Shown here piece after piece: positions 38,210 through 49,045 of a stretch of 64,000 nucleotides of DNA. The position numbers were made by a program, and so were the translations under genes. The DNA is taken from assembly GCA_036873755.1 (NCBI GenBank), contig JAVTVY010019010.1:1-64000 (forward strand). Direction: 5' to 3'. How positions within the stretch are numbered: the first letter of the stretch is position 1; every line of letters begins with the position of its first letter. This DNA is from Hanleya hanleyi (taxonomy: Eukaryota > Mollusca > Polyplacophora > Lepidopleurida > Hanleyidae). The notes beneath the pieces were generated by a model, which was not told the DNA's origin, did not search any database, and worked only from the letters and a program-made list of their open reading frames with translations.

Positions 38210-40083
38210 ATAGAACATTCACCATCAAGATACGTCGTAGCCATGCATGTTGGACGTTCACTGTTCATTCTTCGAATTAGTTTTGATATATCGGCCCACA
38301 GGCGGTTTCCAACAGGACTTAAAACATAACTGACCTCAAATCCATTTGCATTTCGAAATGGGCCGAATGAGTGGGCCATTGATTGGCTGTCATACGTATC
38401 TGACCACATCTACCGTCAAAATAGGAGGAATGGCGTAACTACTGAGAGCATACGTCACCCAATACACACAGTCGTTGGGTATGTTCTGATTGGCTCGTCT
38501 CTGATCTGTAGACGAGATTTACACCTCGGGTTTTTTAATCCTTTGGGTGGTGCGAGCTATCAAGGCTTCCCCAAGTGGTAACGGAGGTATCTTTTGTATG
38601 AAGATGATACGTTCTGCAATCGCAATATAAACAGTCCACATTCTCTTTTTCATCTCTCGAGTAAAGTTACCGGCATCTTTTGTTTTTAGTCCGGTCACAG
38701 TGTGTTTTAGAGGTGACTCAGAATTATCTTCATGTGGCCATGGTCACGACGAAGTAACCTAGGTCTGCAAATGTGACCCAGTGTTCCACTGAAAATACGC
38801 AGTAATCCAGTTCGACAAAAGTAGCTCAATAATCTCGTATATGCAGAAGTGTTTCTTTCAATCAGACTGATCACCACATCACAAATAAATATAGCCTAGA
38901 GAAATCACTAATATATTTCTCATTTCAAAATCCCTGCATTCCCTCTTGCTCAATTTTGAGTCATTGTGGGTACACTGGTGATTACATTTCACCAAATTCT
39001 CCATGGAAAGTAAATCTCATTTTCAATTCCAAATCTTTCCCATATTTCCAATGCTTCTCCAGGCAATTACTAGATTCTTATTTCGGGGTCTCTGGTATCT
39101 CAATAAGTGCTCATGTTAGAGTCTTATATCCCACGCATTTTGAGCCATCACGTGATGTACGGTGGGCGAAATATACTTCCTCTCCGTATTCTCAGGTATC
39201 TCCGTTAGATGCTCAATCAGGTCGCAAATCTGGGTTGTCCCGTGGGTCAATTTATCCAGTTTGGTTCCTGATGTTTCTCGATATTATTTACACTTGCACA
39301 AAATGAAGACGGTATATCTAACACAGCGTCCATCTGGGAAGAATGGCTCTGACTCAGGAGTGTTCCTGTACAACATTCCTGAACAAGACCACGAGATTAG
39401 CTACCACGAGGCACAGTTGAAGATGACTGGCGTTCCCGGGAAGAGAAACCCCGCTAGTTCTACCAGATGATTCTTCCATAGTGGACCCTAAAATATCAAA
39501 CAAACGGTTTAATGTATTTATACAGGGCTAAGCCTTATGGAATTCTTCACACCTCTTCTCGACTTTAGTTGAAAAATATTTAATGGTTTATTTGATTTCT
39601 TTCATATTTCGTCAGAATAGCTGCTTGGTCTGGTACGGCGACCGTAGACCGACAAATGTTACAAAAGGGAACTAACATTAATTGGCGACCGGGAACAGTG
39701 GTGGTACGCAGACTATGCTCTAAATGTAAACTTCAAACAGTAAAACTTAACTATCTGGCCTAGACGATTTGGGGTCTACTTCAACCTTGTGAGGTGGGAA
39801 GACGAAACTCCACTGAACTGGTACTCCTACATGCCCGCCATTTTCAATTTACTCATGAATCTCTGCTCGGACTCAGAATGACTCCAATATACTCGAGCTA
39901 CAAAATCAAAGTGTCCGCTCCAATTGATCTCCTTTTCAGAGCATCGTGCGACCCCAGCCTTCCTCAAACAGATCAAATCGAACAAAATAGAATCACCACT
40001 TCGTTGAGAAATGATTAACACGGAAGACTCATAAATGTATCTCTCAGTAACGTAGCCCATAGTGTCCGTTAGTCTCTTGTTGT
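38210..40083. other. No recognised gene
   Basis: Contains a 116-codon open frame ending at 39306 and an overlapping one at 39162-39470 on plus. Neither shows a domain or a convincing splice context. Otherwise intergenic or intronic sequence. Confidence 0.4.
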
Positions 40084-40147
40084 CAACTATCATACAGATC
40101 GATATTATACAGATCGATATTATACAGATCGATATCATACAGATCGA
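40084..40147 (+). repeat. Tandem repeat, four 15-bp units ATACAGATCGATATT
   Basis: Four near-identical 15-bp units. The minus-strand frame reads as repeated ISICMI-type peptides, which is an effect of the repeat. Confidence 0.9.
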
Positions 40148-40726
40148 TTTGCCTGATAACTTCTTCCCAAAGATGTCCAAGTCAGCCAACTAATGATGAA
40201 CTACTTTCAATTCGGAACAATACCATTGTTTGCAATAATTCAGGAAATGATTATTTATCATCGACTAATAGTGGAATACAATAAAGATCCATGAATGGAA
40301 CAACTGTATTCGTCTAAAATCTAGGTGTCATATTCGATATTCTCTCATTTATTCTCTTGAAAAATTGTCAATCAGAAATTGTAAATCATGACTGGACTAC
40401 TTACCTCCCCTTTTCACATTGCTGCTGTAAGCTGAAAATCCAGAAGAGATATTCTCATATCAATGGTTACAATCCTGGCTACCACGTACGGTTGTGGGTA
40501 TAAATATTGAAGTTGAAGGCGAATTAAACAGCTCGTGATTTGATTTTGCCGCCATACTATTGCTATGTTAATTATGTTAATTTCTCCCCGAAGCTGTAGT
40601 TGATATATTTTTGAAACTCATACTACTGATAATTTTTGCTCTAACACAGATTTTCACATTCAATCTAAATTAGGATAGAATGATTCCTTTGAAATTTGTC
40701 ACATTGACCATGTTGTGTAAACTCAC

Positions 40727-41017
40727 TGTTCAGAACGTCGACATATACTCTAGCCACTTCCTGGTTGGCGTTACGACAAAGGTACATGCCCGTGTCGCTT
40801 TTCTGGCTATGTTCAATTTCCAGCTTGCTGCTAATAATGTTCGTTTCTGGAATCACACCCTTTTTTATGGTGACTTTTTTGTTAAAATTTGGTCGAATTT
40901 TGTCACCGGATCTGAACCAGTCCAAATCTTGAGCGGAGTTTTCAGTTCTGGTGGTATTGCACTCCAATCTGATTGGCTGTCCCACTTCCACGACTTCCGT
41001 TCCTCGCACGTGCACGG
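40727..41017 (-). CDS. Exon encoding second Ig domain of a DPR/zig-8-like surface protein
   Basis: This 291-nt exon enters and leaves in phase 1, the usual arrangement for an Ig-domain exon. The acceptor is 'tttttaacccc ag' at 41018-41019 and the donor 'AACA|gtgagt' is at 40726. The domain starts AVHVRGTEVVEVGQPIRLEC and carries the Ig hallmarks: first Cys in IRLEC, Trp in DLDWF, and the D-x-G-x-Y-x-C motif (SDTGMYLC). It ends VYVDVLN, closely resembling the end of Ig2 in DPR/zig-8 proteins (VHVLNGE). Upstream exons are at 45093-45303 and 52927-53048. The family comprises neuronal adhesion proteins, often GPI-anchored; the C-terminal exon is not found. Confidence 0.85.
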
Positions 41018-41049
41018 CTGGGGTTAAAAATGATTGAGTTACACACCTA

Positions 41050-41252
41050 AGTTCCCCGACGATGAAAACATTGTGTACCGAAGCGGTATGGTACCATATC
41101 GGTGACTATGTCTTCATCGTAACGGTACCGTGGCGGTACCACAGCGGTCTGTCGGAGGTTGTGTGTTCGCTCCGGTGCCGTTATGGTGACGACGTAATCA
41201 CCGCTACCGTACCATACTGCTATGATCACAATATTTTCACGGTCGGGGAACT
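41050..41252. mobile_element. TA-flanked MITE next to the Ig2 exon
   Basis: Long imperfect inverted repeats (about 80-100 bp) with ends AGTTCCCCGAC...GTCGGGGAACT, flanked by TA on both sides (41048-41049, 41253-41254). TA duplication is the mark of Tc1/mariner-type transposition, though the ends do not allow a family name. Its edge is only about 30 bp upstream of the 3' splice site of the exon at 41017, so its sequence probably supplies the branch-point region of that intron. Confidence 0.83.
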
Positions 41253-41656
41253 TACGAGTGTACTTTTGAATCCTTTTATAACAAATACCTACATGTATGT
41301 TTACATTATTTTTGAGATTATACATGTGTCTTTATTCCCATTTTATGCCACTTCATCAATTATAGACAACTAACCATGGTATTCATTAAAATAAAGCTAA
41401 ATGAAAATATAATCTTATTCATTATAATGGCGCATTTACTAATTGGTACCATTCAATACTAATATTTGTTTTACTCACAAGGACGAACTGTATTGGACGT
41501 TCCAGGCACATCTGTAACAACAAAACGCATAATCGGGTTAGGACTTCAACAAAAAAATATTTCCATCAGCATGCTGTCAATGAGTGCTGGGAAATTTTGA
41601 CAAGCAATAAAGCAAATTATATTTTGTCGAAAGCGATTTGACATATGTGAGGAGTA

Positions 41657-41971
41657 GTGTTCATTTTGTATGAGGGTTTGATCTTCCCGCTTGATAATCC
41701 CAATACAGTGTTCGTTGACGGGTTTGAAATTGATATCGAACAGCCTGAGCGGTATCTGACACCAGGCTTGGGGGAGACGCGAGCAAAAAATATATATACC
41801 GCTTCGAGAACTCTTCGTGGACACATTGAGATTGGCAGACCAAACTGGAAAACCAATCATACAAATTATTTTTCGGCACTGCTACATCAGTTGGAAAACT
41901 TGCTATTTGCTTTTGACGCAGAATTTGGCATGAGTATAGTGCGTGCGCCTTTTGTGAAGCTAAACATGTAG
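41657..41971 (+). other. Unassigned ORF in a GC-richer patch
   Basis: A 105-codon frame with balanced composition (VFVDGFEIDIEQPERY, then GHIEIGRPNWK). The opposite strand is also open in more than one frame over 41660-41860, so low stop density rather than selection may explain it. I recognise no domain and see no paired splice sites. It lies in the intron between the Ig exons. Confidence 0.2.
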
Positions 41972-43044
41972 TAGCCCACGTAAAGTCCAGTAGAAAGCAT
42001 CTTGAACTTTCGCATGACATCCTCGGTATCTCTTTCTGTTGACATTCTCAATGCGTTTCATTAATTGCTCTATTATCGTAGCATCAGCCATGAAAAGTAT
42101 CCTGTATAAATCAAGGTCGCAGATTTTTTGCAAGCCGCTATGGAGAATATTTAAATTAGGAATACAATGAGTATGAGCGCATGAATGCTCTCGTAAAACG
42201 GCGCACCTCCTACGACGTACTTTCACACTGAAAAACAGCATACGAATAACACCTACCTCCAGAGTTCGTATACCAAACGTGAACGCGATATTGGATGGTT
42301 CACATTATCGTGCCTGTCTACAACAGCTAGTAAAGCTATAGAGTTGCCTAACGGGGATCTCAAAAAACAATCCCTTAGTGTGATCTCTCACAATTCACAA
42401 CACATACGTGCAAATACAATAATTGTAAATGGTCTGCAACGTTTCCATTAAATATGGGACACTCGGTTATTCTTACTGGATCAAATAGAAATCAGGTTAG
42501 GCTATATTTTCATCCATGGACAGTGTAAGACAAAATCGACAAAAATTCAATTTGGTCGTCCTCCATCTAATTTGTGGAGAGATATAAATAACCGATAGAC
42601 CGGACCAGCGACAATGAGAGGCCATTGTTGAAAGTTTAATATCCTGTAATAAATTATCTTTATAATATTTAAACGACTATCGAATGTGAAGGGTGCATTT
42701 ATCTTATAGAAATCAAACTGCAACTGCATATGTGAGCACGTGCCATTAAACCAAAACATACAGACACCATGCATGTGACTCTGTACATGACATGCTTTTC
42801 ATGCTACACACTTAAACTGTTGCAACATACATTCAAATACACAGGCCACAATTATCAATGAAGAATACCTTTAGGATAGAATCCAGTTTCGCTTTTCGAA
42901 CCTGTGGAACCTTTCGTCCCAGTTATTGTATATATTATGGTCAACATCTTTCACTATATCTTTATTATATTCAAGTATCGGACCTAATATGGTTTTCCAT
43001 ACTTATGGTAGTATACGTCCGCGTACATCTTTCTGAACGATTTA

Positions 43045-43310
43045 AAATATATTACAAGCGTCGTAATTCAGCCGTCGTCCATTAAAGAATATCCGCGTCC
43101 ACAAACCAAAGACCTATTCCATATAACAGTATTAACACCAAATTCAAAAAGACAATCATAGTATACATAAAAACATAGTTTCCTGCAAGAGAGAAGCGGT
43201 CAACAGTTGTCAATGATGCCGGCAAGACATCAAAAACATCCCAAAATATCAAATCCGTATCGCTGATCAGTATTCTTAATCCATATGGTATTCGCTGAAA
43301 AGTCGTCATC
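43045..43310 (-). repeat. Dispersed repeat 'GGACGACGGCTGAAT' family, copy in Ig-gene intron
   Basis: On minus: '...ctgttgaccgcttctctc', 'ttgcaggaaactatg', 'gtggacgcggatattcttta' and 'atggacgacggctgaat'. The same blocks occur near 3565-3650 with 4045-4100, 6683-6760 with 6990-7075 (and copy-B equivalents), 51095-51280, 53740-53830, 54700-54930, and on minus at 45895-46090 and 56825-56945. The minus frame here (43309-43082) encodes a hydrophobic stretch, but copies are frame-shifted relative to each other, so it is not evidence of a protein. Confidence 0.8.
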
Positions 43311-43445
43311 TAGAGAATGATGTATCTCAGTCACGCTTTGAATGTGCGTATTCATATGAGCACCATGAGGATCTTGAAGCACATGGGCTCATTCGGCTGC
43401 TAGCCCTGGGTTAAGCGGAATTACACTATTACATGGTATATATTA

Positions 43446-43794
43446 CTATATTACCCTTTTGAACATAACGGAAGATTGATATGGTTGGTATGGTTGATAT
43501 GGTTGGTATGATTGATATGGTTGGTATCTGCGACAATAGGAACGGGAAGCATTAGGTTTGGACCACGGCACCACATCAATGTCGAAGGCCTGGTTTAATT
43601 TGTGGCTGGAAAATGCTTGGTCAAAGTCAAAGATCACCAGACGAAACGGTAGCTTCATTTGATTGTTATTGAGCTCAGTCGAGATTAATCCAATTACAGG
43701 CGGTCCATCGTCTTGTTTGTCTGAATGGTGCCAAATGTTCCACTTTATTCTACTGTTGACAATACTAATGCCAATTTGTAATTGCCCTACCAAC
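43446..43794 (-). other. Unassigned minus-strand ORF with YQPYQ repeat
   Basis: Open for 115 codons from an acceptor-like 'cttgactttag|G' (43795-43796) to a stop, including a YQPYQSYQPYQPYQ run encoded by a small tandem repeat at about 43480-43530. It lies in the Ig gene's intron. Its phase is incompatible with the preceding Ig exon (phase 1 would give an immediate stop), so it is not part of that transcript. Function unknown; possibly chance. Confidence 0.2.
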
Positions 43795-45092
43795 CTAAAG
43801 TCAAGACGATGTTAAAAAAAATATTCCTCGTTTAGTAAGATCTCGTACCACTGGCTGTAGTCCAGCCGTCTTCTTGCATTCAATCTCTTTATTTTCATTC
43901 AGGAAAGCACGGCGTCAAAGATTTATGACGGAGTCGATGTGGCATTTGGTGAAATCTATAGAAACCAATCGGGTCTAATGCCAAGGTGCTTTATATAACA
44001 AGGATATGATGGCGATACCGGTGCCAACAGTTTTAGTCATTGATGTTTGTCGAGCAAATGCTACCTTACTTGAGTAATAGTAAATGGGATTTGGTAGAGA
44101 ATATCTCCAATTACGTCTGCTTTGAGCCGGGTCGGAGTGAGCAGACTCTAGTATTGACCCGCCGATTTATGTGCAAGGCTGGACACCCCCGGGACCATTT
44201 ACTGTAATCAAGAATTGCAATTTCCGTGCTCCAACATAATAGCCTGTAGATTCATGCCAGTTGTATGTGTTCTGTTGCTGAGAGTGGATAGTGGCTGAGG
44301 CGCCACCTGTTCGTTTCCATTGCTCCTAGCATTGTTCCAGCTCGCAAATATACTTAAGTTTGGCACAAGACTGCTATCTTCCGGAAAGCCTGATTATGGC
44401 CTGATGGGGGTGTATCATGGAACCAGCGTCCTCGATACTCTAGATAGAAAATTAAGGAGCGCCTATTTAATGTATGCGGATTAAGTTAAGTCAGCTGGAA
44501 ATTTGTGTGATGAAAGATACTTGAAGGAATGCGGTCCATTTCGAACGGATCCTTTTTTTGCGAGGGTGGGGTTGAATTGACAAAAATGAAAGATATCTCA
44601 TGCTCAGCTTGATTCATACTTATAGCGGAGTCTCAACAACTGTCGCCGAATTTCATTGTGACAAGAAATATGGGGGGGGGGGGTGGAGCAATTTTGATAA
44701 TCATTCGGTCACGATGCTACAAGGAAGCCGACATTCATCAAAGATAGATAACCTACAATGATCTCATTCCTTTGCGCTCAATTTTCATAAATTTGGCCGT
44801 ATGGTTTTCCATTTCTTTCGACTAAATGAATTGTGTTTGACAATGAGTTTTACTTTGACCGGAGTCATCAATCGTCTAAAATCATCACAAAAAGCGCGAT
44901 TGTATTTGTTTGTAATCGTGTCGAGGAGACCCAATCCATATCAGTTTGGAAAACGATAAGTATTTCCAATAAACAATTGTTGGTAGCGAATTAACGTGGA
45001 AATAAGAAACCACAACAAATTGTAATCTCAGTGTACTATTGGGATGTAAATGCCAATAATAAATAAGTAAAGATTAAAATCCAGATACGTAC
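43795..45092. other. Intronic sequence, nothing recognised
   Basis: Part of the intron between the two Ig exons at 45093 and 41017. It contains a G-rich run (44672-44682). No bounded element seen. Confidence 0.5.
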
Positions 45093-45303
45093 CATTGACT
45101 CTCAACATAAAAAGCTTTATCAGGTTGTTTTTCGAGCTGATCTGGCATTCGTACACTCCAGCATCCCGTGGTTGGACGTTTTCTATATATAAATGCCAAG
45201 TCTTGTGATCTTTGTCATGTGAAACACTGAGCCGATCGTTCTCTATATAACGTAAAAGACCAACGGTTAGTGGATGGGGCTCAGAGGCTCTTCTCCAAAT
45301 CAC
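45093..45303 (-). CDS. Exon encoding second half of first Ig domain, DPR/zig-8-like protein
   Basis: 211 nt, entering phase 0 and leaving phase 1. The acceptor is 'ttttattttttcgacag' and the donor 'CAATG|gtacgt'. The peptide begins VIWRRASEPHPLTVGLLRY and continues with NDRLSVSH, WHLYIENVQ and RDAGVYECQI. This gives the Trp of strand C, the 'LTVG...DRFS..H' block typical of DPR/zig-8/lachesin first Ig domains, and the D-A-G-V-Y-E-C motif of strand F. It joins the exon at 52927-53048 across a 7.6-kb intron holding a LINE fragment, and the exon at 40727-41017 across a 4.1-kb intron. Confidence 0.88.
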
Positions 45304-45832
45304 CTGTCGAAAAAATAAAACCGCACCAATGAAATTAGTCATCTAAAATATCAATGTCTTCAACTTCAGACTATAGAAGAGTTGTTTCCCGTGGATAAAT
45401 ACAATAAACGGTCAATCCAATTATACTATCATGGAAGAAAGTACTATAATATTTCTCTATTAATAACAATAGCTTCACTCACTGCCAGCACCATCATAAA
45501 TCCAGGTTGCCCGTACCTGCTTTGGGAATTCGAATAAGTTATCGGGCCGTTGTCTCTATTATACAAACTTGTAAATTTATCCCCGTGGTTGCTTCGAATT
45601 GGCATGTCGATATTCGATTATTGGGCTTTTGGTTTGGAGCACCAATGTCCGTTTCAGCGACGAAATTCAAAACCACAATCAAATCAATCACAATTGAAAT
45701 CACATAAAGTCAAATCACAATCCATGCAGCGGATTGGTGGAAGCAGCTAGCTGTTTTGGTCTGTCGATTGGTTCGATTTGGAGGAAACTGATGATCAATT
45801 TTAATTATCAAAGCATCTGAGTTGTCATAGAC

Positions 45833-45877
45833 GGTTACCGACTTCCGGTTACCGACTTCCGGTTACCGACTTCCGGT
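45833..45877 (+). repeat. Tandem repeat, three 14-bp units GGTTACCGACTTCC
   Basis: Three consecutive copies inside the first intron of the Ig gene, just before a minus-strand copy of the dispersed repeat at 45895-46090. Confidence 0.9.
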
Positions 45878-46090
45878 TTTCCTTGATTCCATAATCAACA
45901 AAGACAAGCGTCTAGTCCGTCGTTCAAATTTCAACCGTCGCTCACAATCCTAAGATCTAAATCACATAACATTATTAGCACCAAATTAGGCCAGAGAAAA
46001 ATAGTCAGCAGATTTCAGTGATGCGGGGAAGACATCATGATGTTCCAAAATACCAAATCCGTTACGCTGTCCATCACGAAGCAAAATATT

Positions 46091-47990
46091 TCGTAGGATG
46101 TACAGATTGTCAAGAATATAGCAGTGGTCAACTCACGGAAGTTTGAAATCATGTAAATAATGCCAGATCACGTGTTCATGACCTTGGGATTTTGTGCATT
46201 TTGTTGATTGAAGGCAGTGAGCTACAATGGGTCACCCGGACATCATGTATCAGTGCCGGTAATGTGCAAAACGCACATATCACTCACTCATGATATTTCC
46301 AAACGGATTCCTTTTCGCATTTTCACACATTTTAATTATCAAAGGATTTCGATAAACTGGATAATCTTCAATACTTTATTGTATGTATGCTGTAAAAATT
46401 AACTCTGCTTCAAACACTGAATCGAATTATCGATGTGCTAAGCTGTTGGTATGTACGATCAGTTCAAATTTACTTGGAAGGCTGGTTATTTTATCAATTA
46501 TGCGGATTTGCCAAGTAAATTTCAAAAGCATTTCTCAACCTGCTGTATTTCGACACACCAACCATAAAGGAGTATTTTGCGTCGAGACACCGAAAGTGAA
46601 ATGGGTGAGGAGTACAGATTCCTAAACCATGCCAAGAAAACAGTGCTGTAAGTCAGGCCATTGATAGAATAGACCTACTCGGAAAACAGAGAAGTATTGA
46701 AAGTTCCTACAGAAAAATATGAACAGTGATCTCGTCAGCAGTACCGGAAAAGATAGGGAAGGTTGAGAATGGTTTCTGCAAGAAATAGTTTATTGGAAGT
46801 ATGGTTGCTGAGGAATCGAAAAGTATATAGATACACAAGAATATAGGATAGATTCCAAAACAGGATCCTTATGGTATTCAATATACACACGCACACACCT
46901 TTGATTCCAGAAATCAAAATTAAGAGAAGCAAATAATGCAATAACTAGAATTGCCTTTGATACCATATATCAAGATCAGTCAAACTGGAAAAATTTCTAG
47001 TCAGTCATCTGGTATATCACCAATACACGAATTTGGCCTTCCAAATATATTGTGTTAACAAGCAAGCTGGACAGAGGGATGCACGCAGAAAATACTCTTT
47101 GCCCCCAAAAATGTATGTCTGAACTGTATATGTCATAACATAAGAATTTTCAATGATTTATTGATTTTCAGCTACCGTGATATTGATATTTGAACTTTAT
47201 ACCTCAAAATTAACAGGATTCTTCTTCGACCCATATGTAAGGTATACCAAATATTTGCCACCAATTCATGACCTGAAATTGGAGATATCGCACAGCTTAC
47301 AAATGTTAACGAACGGACAGAACTCGATATCGCTTTATACGAGCTCGTCTCATGACGGGTGTATTAAAATTGGTTGACGTCAATTGTAGTCCCGAACAGA
47401 GAAATTAGATGGGGAAGTATAAGTGGAGATTATGGTGATCTGGCGTTATCGGACTTGTTGGGCTTGGCAGTAATATATAAAACGAATAACCGTATGGTAT
47501 CCAATTCTGTTAAGGAGGTGTGAAAATTAGGGAGATCAGATGGGATGGCAGAGGCAAGGTCACAGTGGAAGGTAACATAGTTAAGACCGTACGTAGGTCA
47601 AATGTGTGAGATTACTGTGAGAAACAGTCCAATGGCAAAATATAGGACACCAGAATGTATGGGACACAGTTGAGATAAAATGGTGGGGTGCCGGTGGAAG
47701 GAAACAACAATGAAAATGTTAAAATAGGTGTTAAATGTTAAAATGAAAATTAGGTGTTATGAAAGTTGAGGGAAAAGATGGGAGAGCCGCATTGATGATA
47801 GGTTGATTGTAGATTAGACAAGGGTGAATGGATATCGGGAGATTTCATTGCTAGTGCCCACGATAACACATGGTGGGAATTGATGTTACAGTCGGTCAGA
47901 TATGTGGCAATTGGGTGGCTTGATAGAAGGGAAATACATGTTAGCCGAAATTTTCTCAAATTTGAGAAAAGAAGGGTACAGTTTTTAATA
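46091..47990. other. Intronic sequence, nothing recognised
   Basis: Within the first intron of the Ig gene. It includes a 20-bp perfect palindrome 'ttttctcaaatttgagaaaa' at 47951-47970. No exon or complete element is recognised. Confidence 0.5.
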
Positions 47991-47991
47991 A

Positions 47992-49045
47992 GAATGTGCA
48001 TGGAGAGTAGACGGCCTTTACGGGCCTTTACGCGCCTTCCGCAAGGCGATGTATTCTCTAATTGGAAAATGCAGGAGACAGAAACTACCAATAGAATTGC
48101 AGTTACAGTTGTTTGACATTCTCGTACTGCCTATACTTCTATATAACTGCGAAGTGTGGGGAACCAGTAATACTGACTTGATCGAGAAAATACATATATC
48201 TTTCTGTAAGCATATCTTGGGTCTTAAAGTATCCACTATGTCTGCAATGATCTACGGTGAATTGGGCAGGTACCCCGTTAAAATAAAGATAAACACCAGG
48301 ATGATAAAGTTTTGGTGTAAATTGATAGAGGGTAAGGAAACCAAATTGAGTTCAAAAATGTATCAAGTAATGCTAAGTTTGCATGAAAACGGAATATATT
48401 CATCGCCATGGATCCTACGAATAAAGCGCATATTGGATACTTGTGGTATGTCAGATACGTGGCACGATCAAAATAGAATATCCTCTAGATGGGTTGTTAA
48501 TGCCGTGAACCTTAGACAATGTGATCAGTACAGACAGGAATGGTCATCTACTATACATGATAGTACAAAATGTGTTTTATACAGAGTATTTAAAACGGAC
48601 TTTTGCTTCGAACGATACCTAGGTGAATTGTCTTTATGTAAGAGGATAAATATGACTAGGTTTAGATTGTCTAATCATAATTTACCAATCGAAACGGGTA
48701 GATATAAAAATATATCCAGGGAAATGAGGTTATGTACCATGTGTAACGAAGGAAAGGTGGGGGATGAATACCATTTTATAGTTGAATGTAAAGGTCTAGG
48801 TCATTTAAGGGCAGAACTGATCCCAGAATATTATACCAGATCCAATAGTATATATCATTTCAAAGCACTATTTAATGCAAACCGCAAAATAACGTATAAG
48901 CTGTGTACCTTTGTTAAGAGAGGCCTAGAGGCCCTCAAAATTAAATGAACAGATTGTCAAGTTAGCCGCCATGGCACTGATAATTAACATTGTATATGTG
49001 CTCCATACTTTGTACTAAGTCAGAGCAATAAACTGATTGATTGTC
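47992..49045 (+). mobile_element. 5'-truncated non-LTR retrotransposon (LINE)
   Basis: Only the 3' end is present: the last 300 or so codons of the reverse-transcriptase ORF, a short 3' UTR and the tail 'aataaactgattgattg' (49027-49043), a short microsatellite-type LINE ending. Truncation at the 5' side is the common outcome of target-primed reverse transcription. It sits in the first intron of the minus-strand Ig gene, in the opposite orientation. Confidence 0.85.
48049..48948 (+). pseudogene. C-terminal part of LINE reverse transcriptase ORF2
   Basis: 300 codons free of stops; the open frame extends a further 19 codons upstream of the first ATG. The N-terminal part carries LPILLYNCEVWG, a motif found just after the RT thumb in Jockey/CR1/RTE-like elements. 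The C-terminal part has a zinc-finger-like C-x2-C-x9-H-x4-C (CTMCNEGKVGDEYHFIVEC, residues about 227-245). The endonuclease and the catalytic RT core are missing, so it cannot be active. The absence of disruptions suggests a young insertion. Clade assignment within non-LTR elements is uncertain. Confidence 0.85.

Noticed and set aside
38956..39470. Two overlapping plus-strand ORFs over 100 codons
   Set aside because: No domain, no convincing splice sites and no repeat relationship; length is within what low-stop stretches give by chance.
41617..42020. Minus-strand ORFs of 79-120 codons in several frames, or a small nuclear RNA
   Set aside because: Several frames are open at once, which argues for low stop density; the sequence does not match the U1, U2 or U5 snRNA patterns I know.
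43082..43309. Hydrophobic, membrane-helix-like ORF (GNYVFMYTMIVF...) as a C-terminal anchor exon of the Ig gene
   Set aside because: The sequence belongs to a dispersed repeat; aligned copies (for example 51.1 kb) are in a different frame, and its position lies between the two Ig exons.
43446..43794. Exon of the Ig gene with a YQPYQ repeat
   Set aside because: Joining it after the phase-1 donor at 45093 gives an immediate stop; the Tyr-Pro-Gln run comes from a small tandem repeat.
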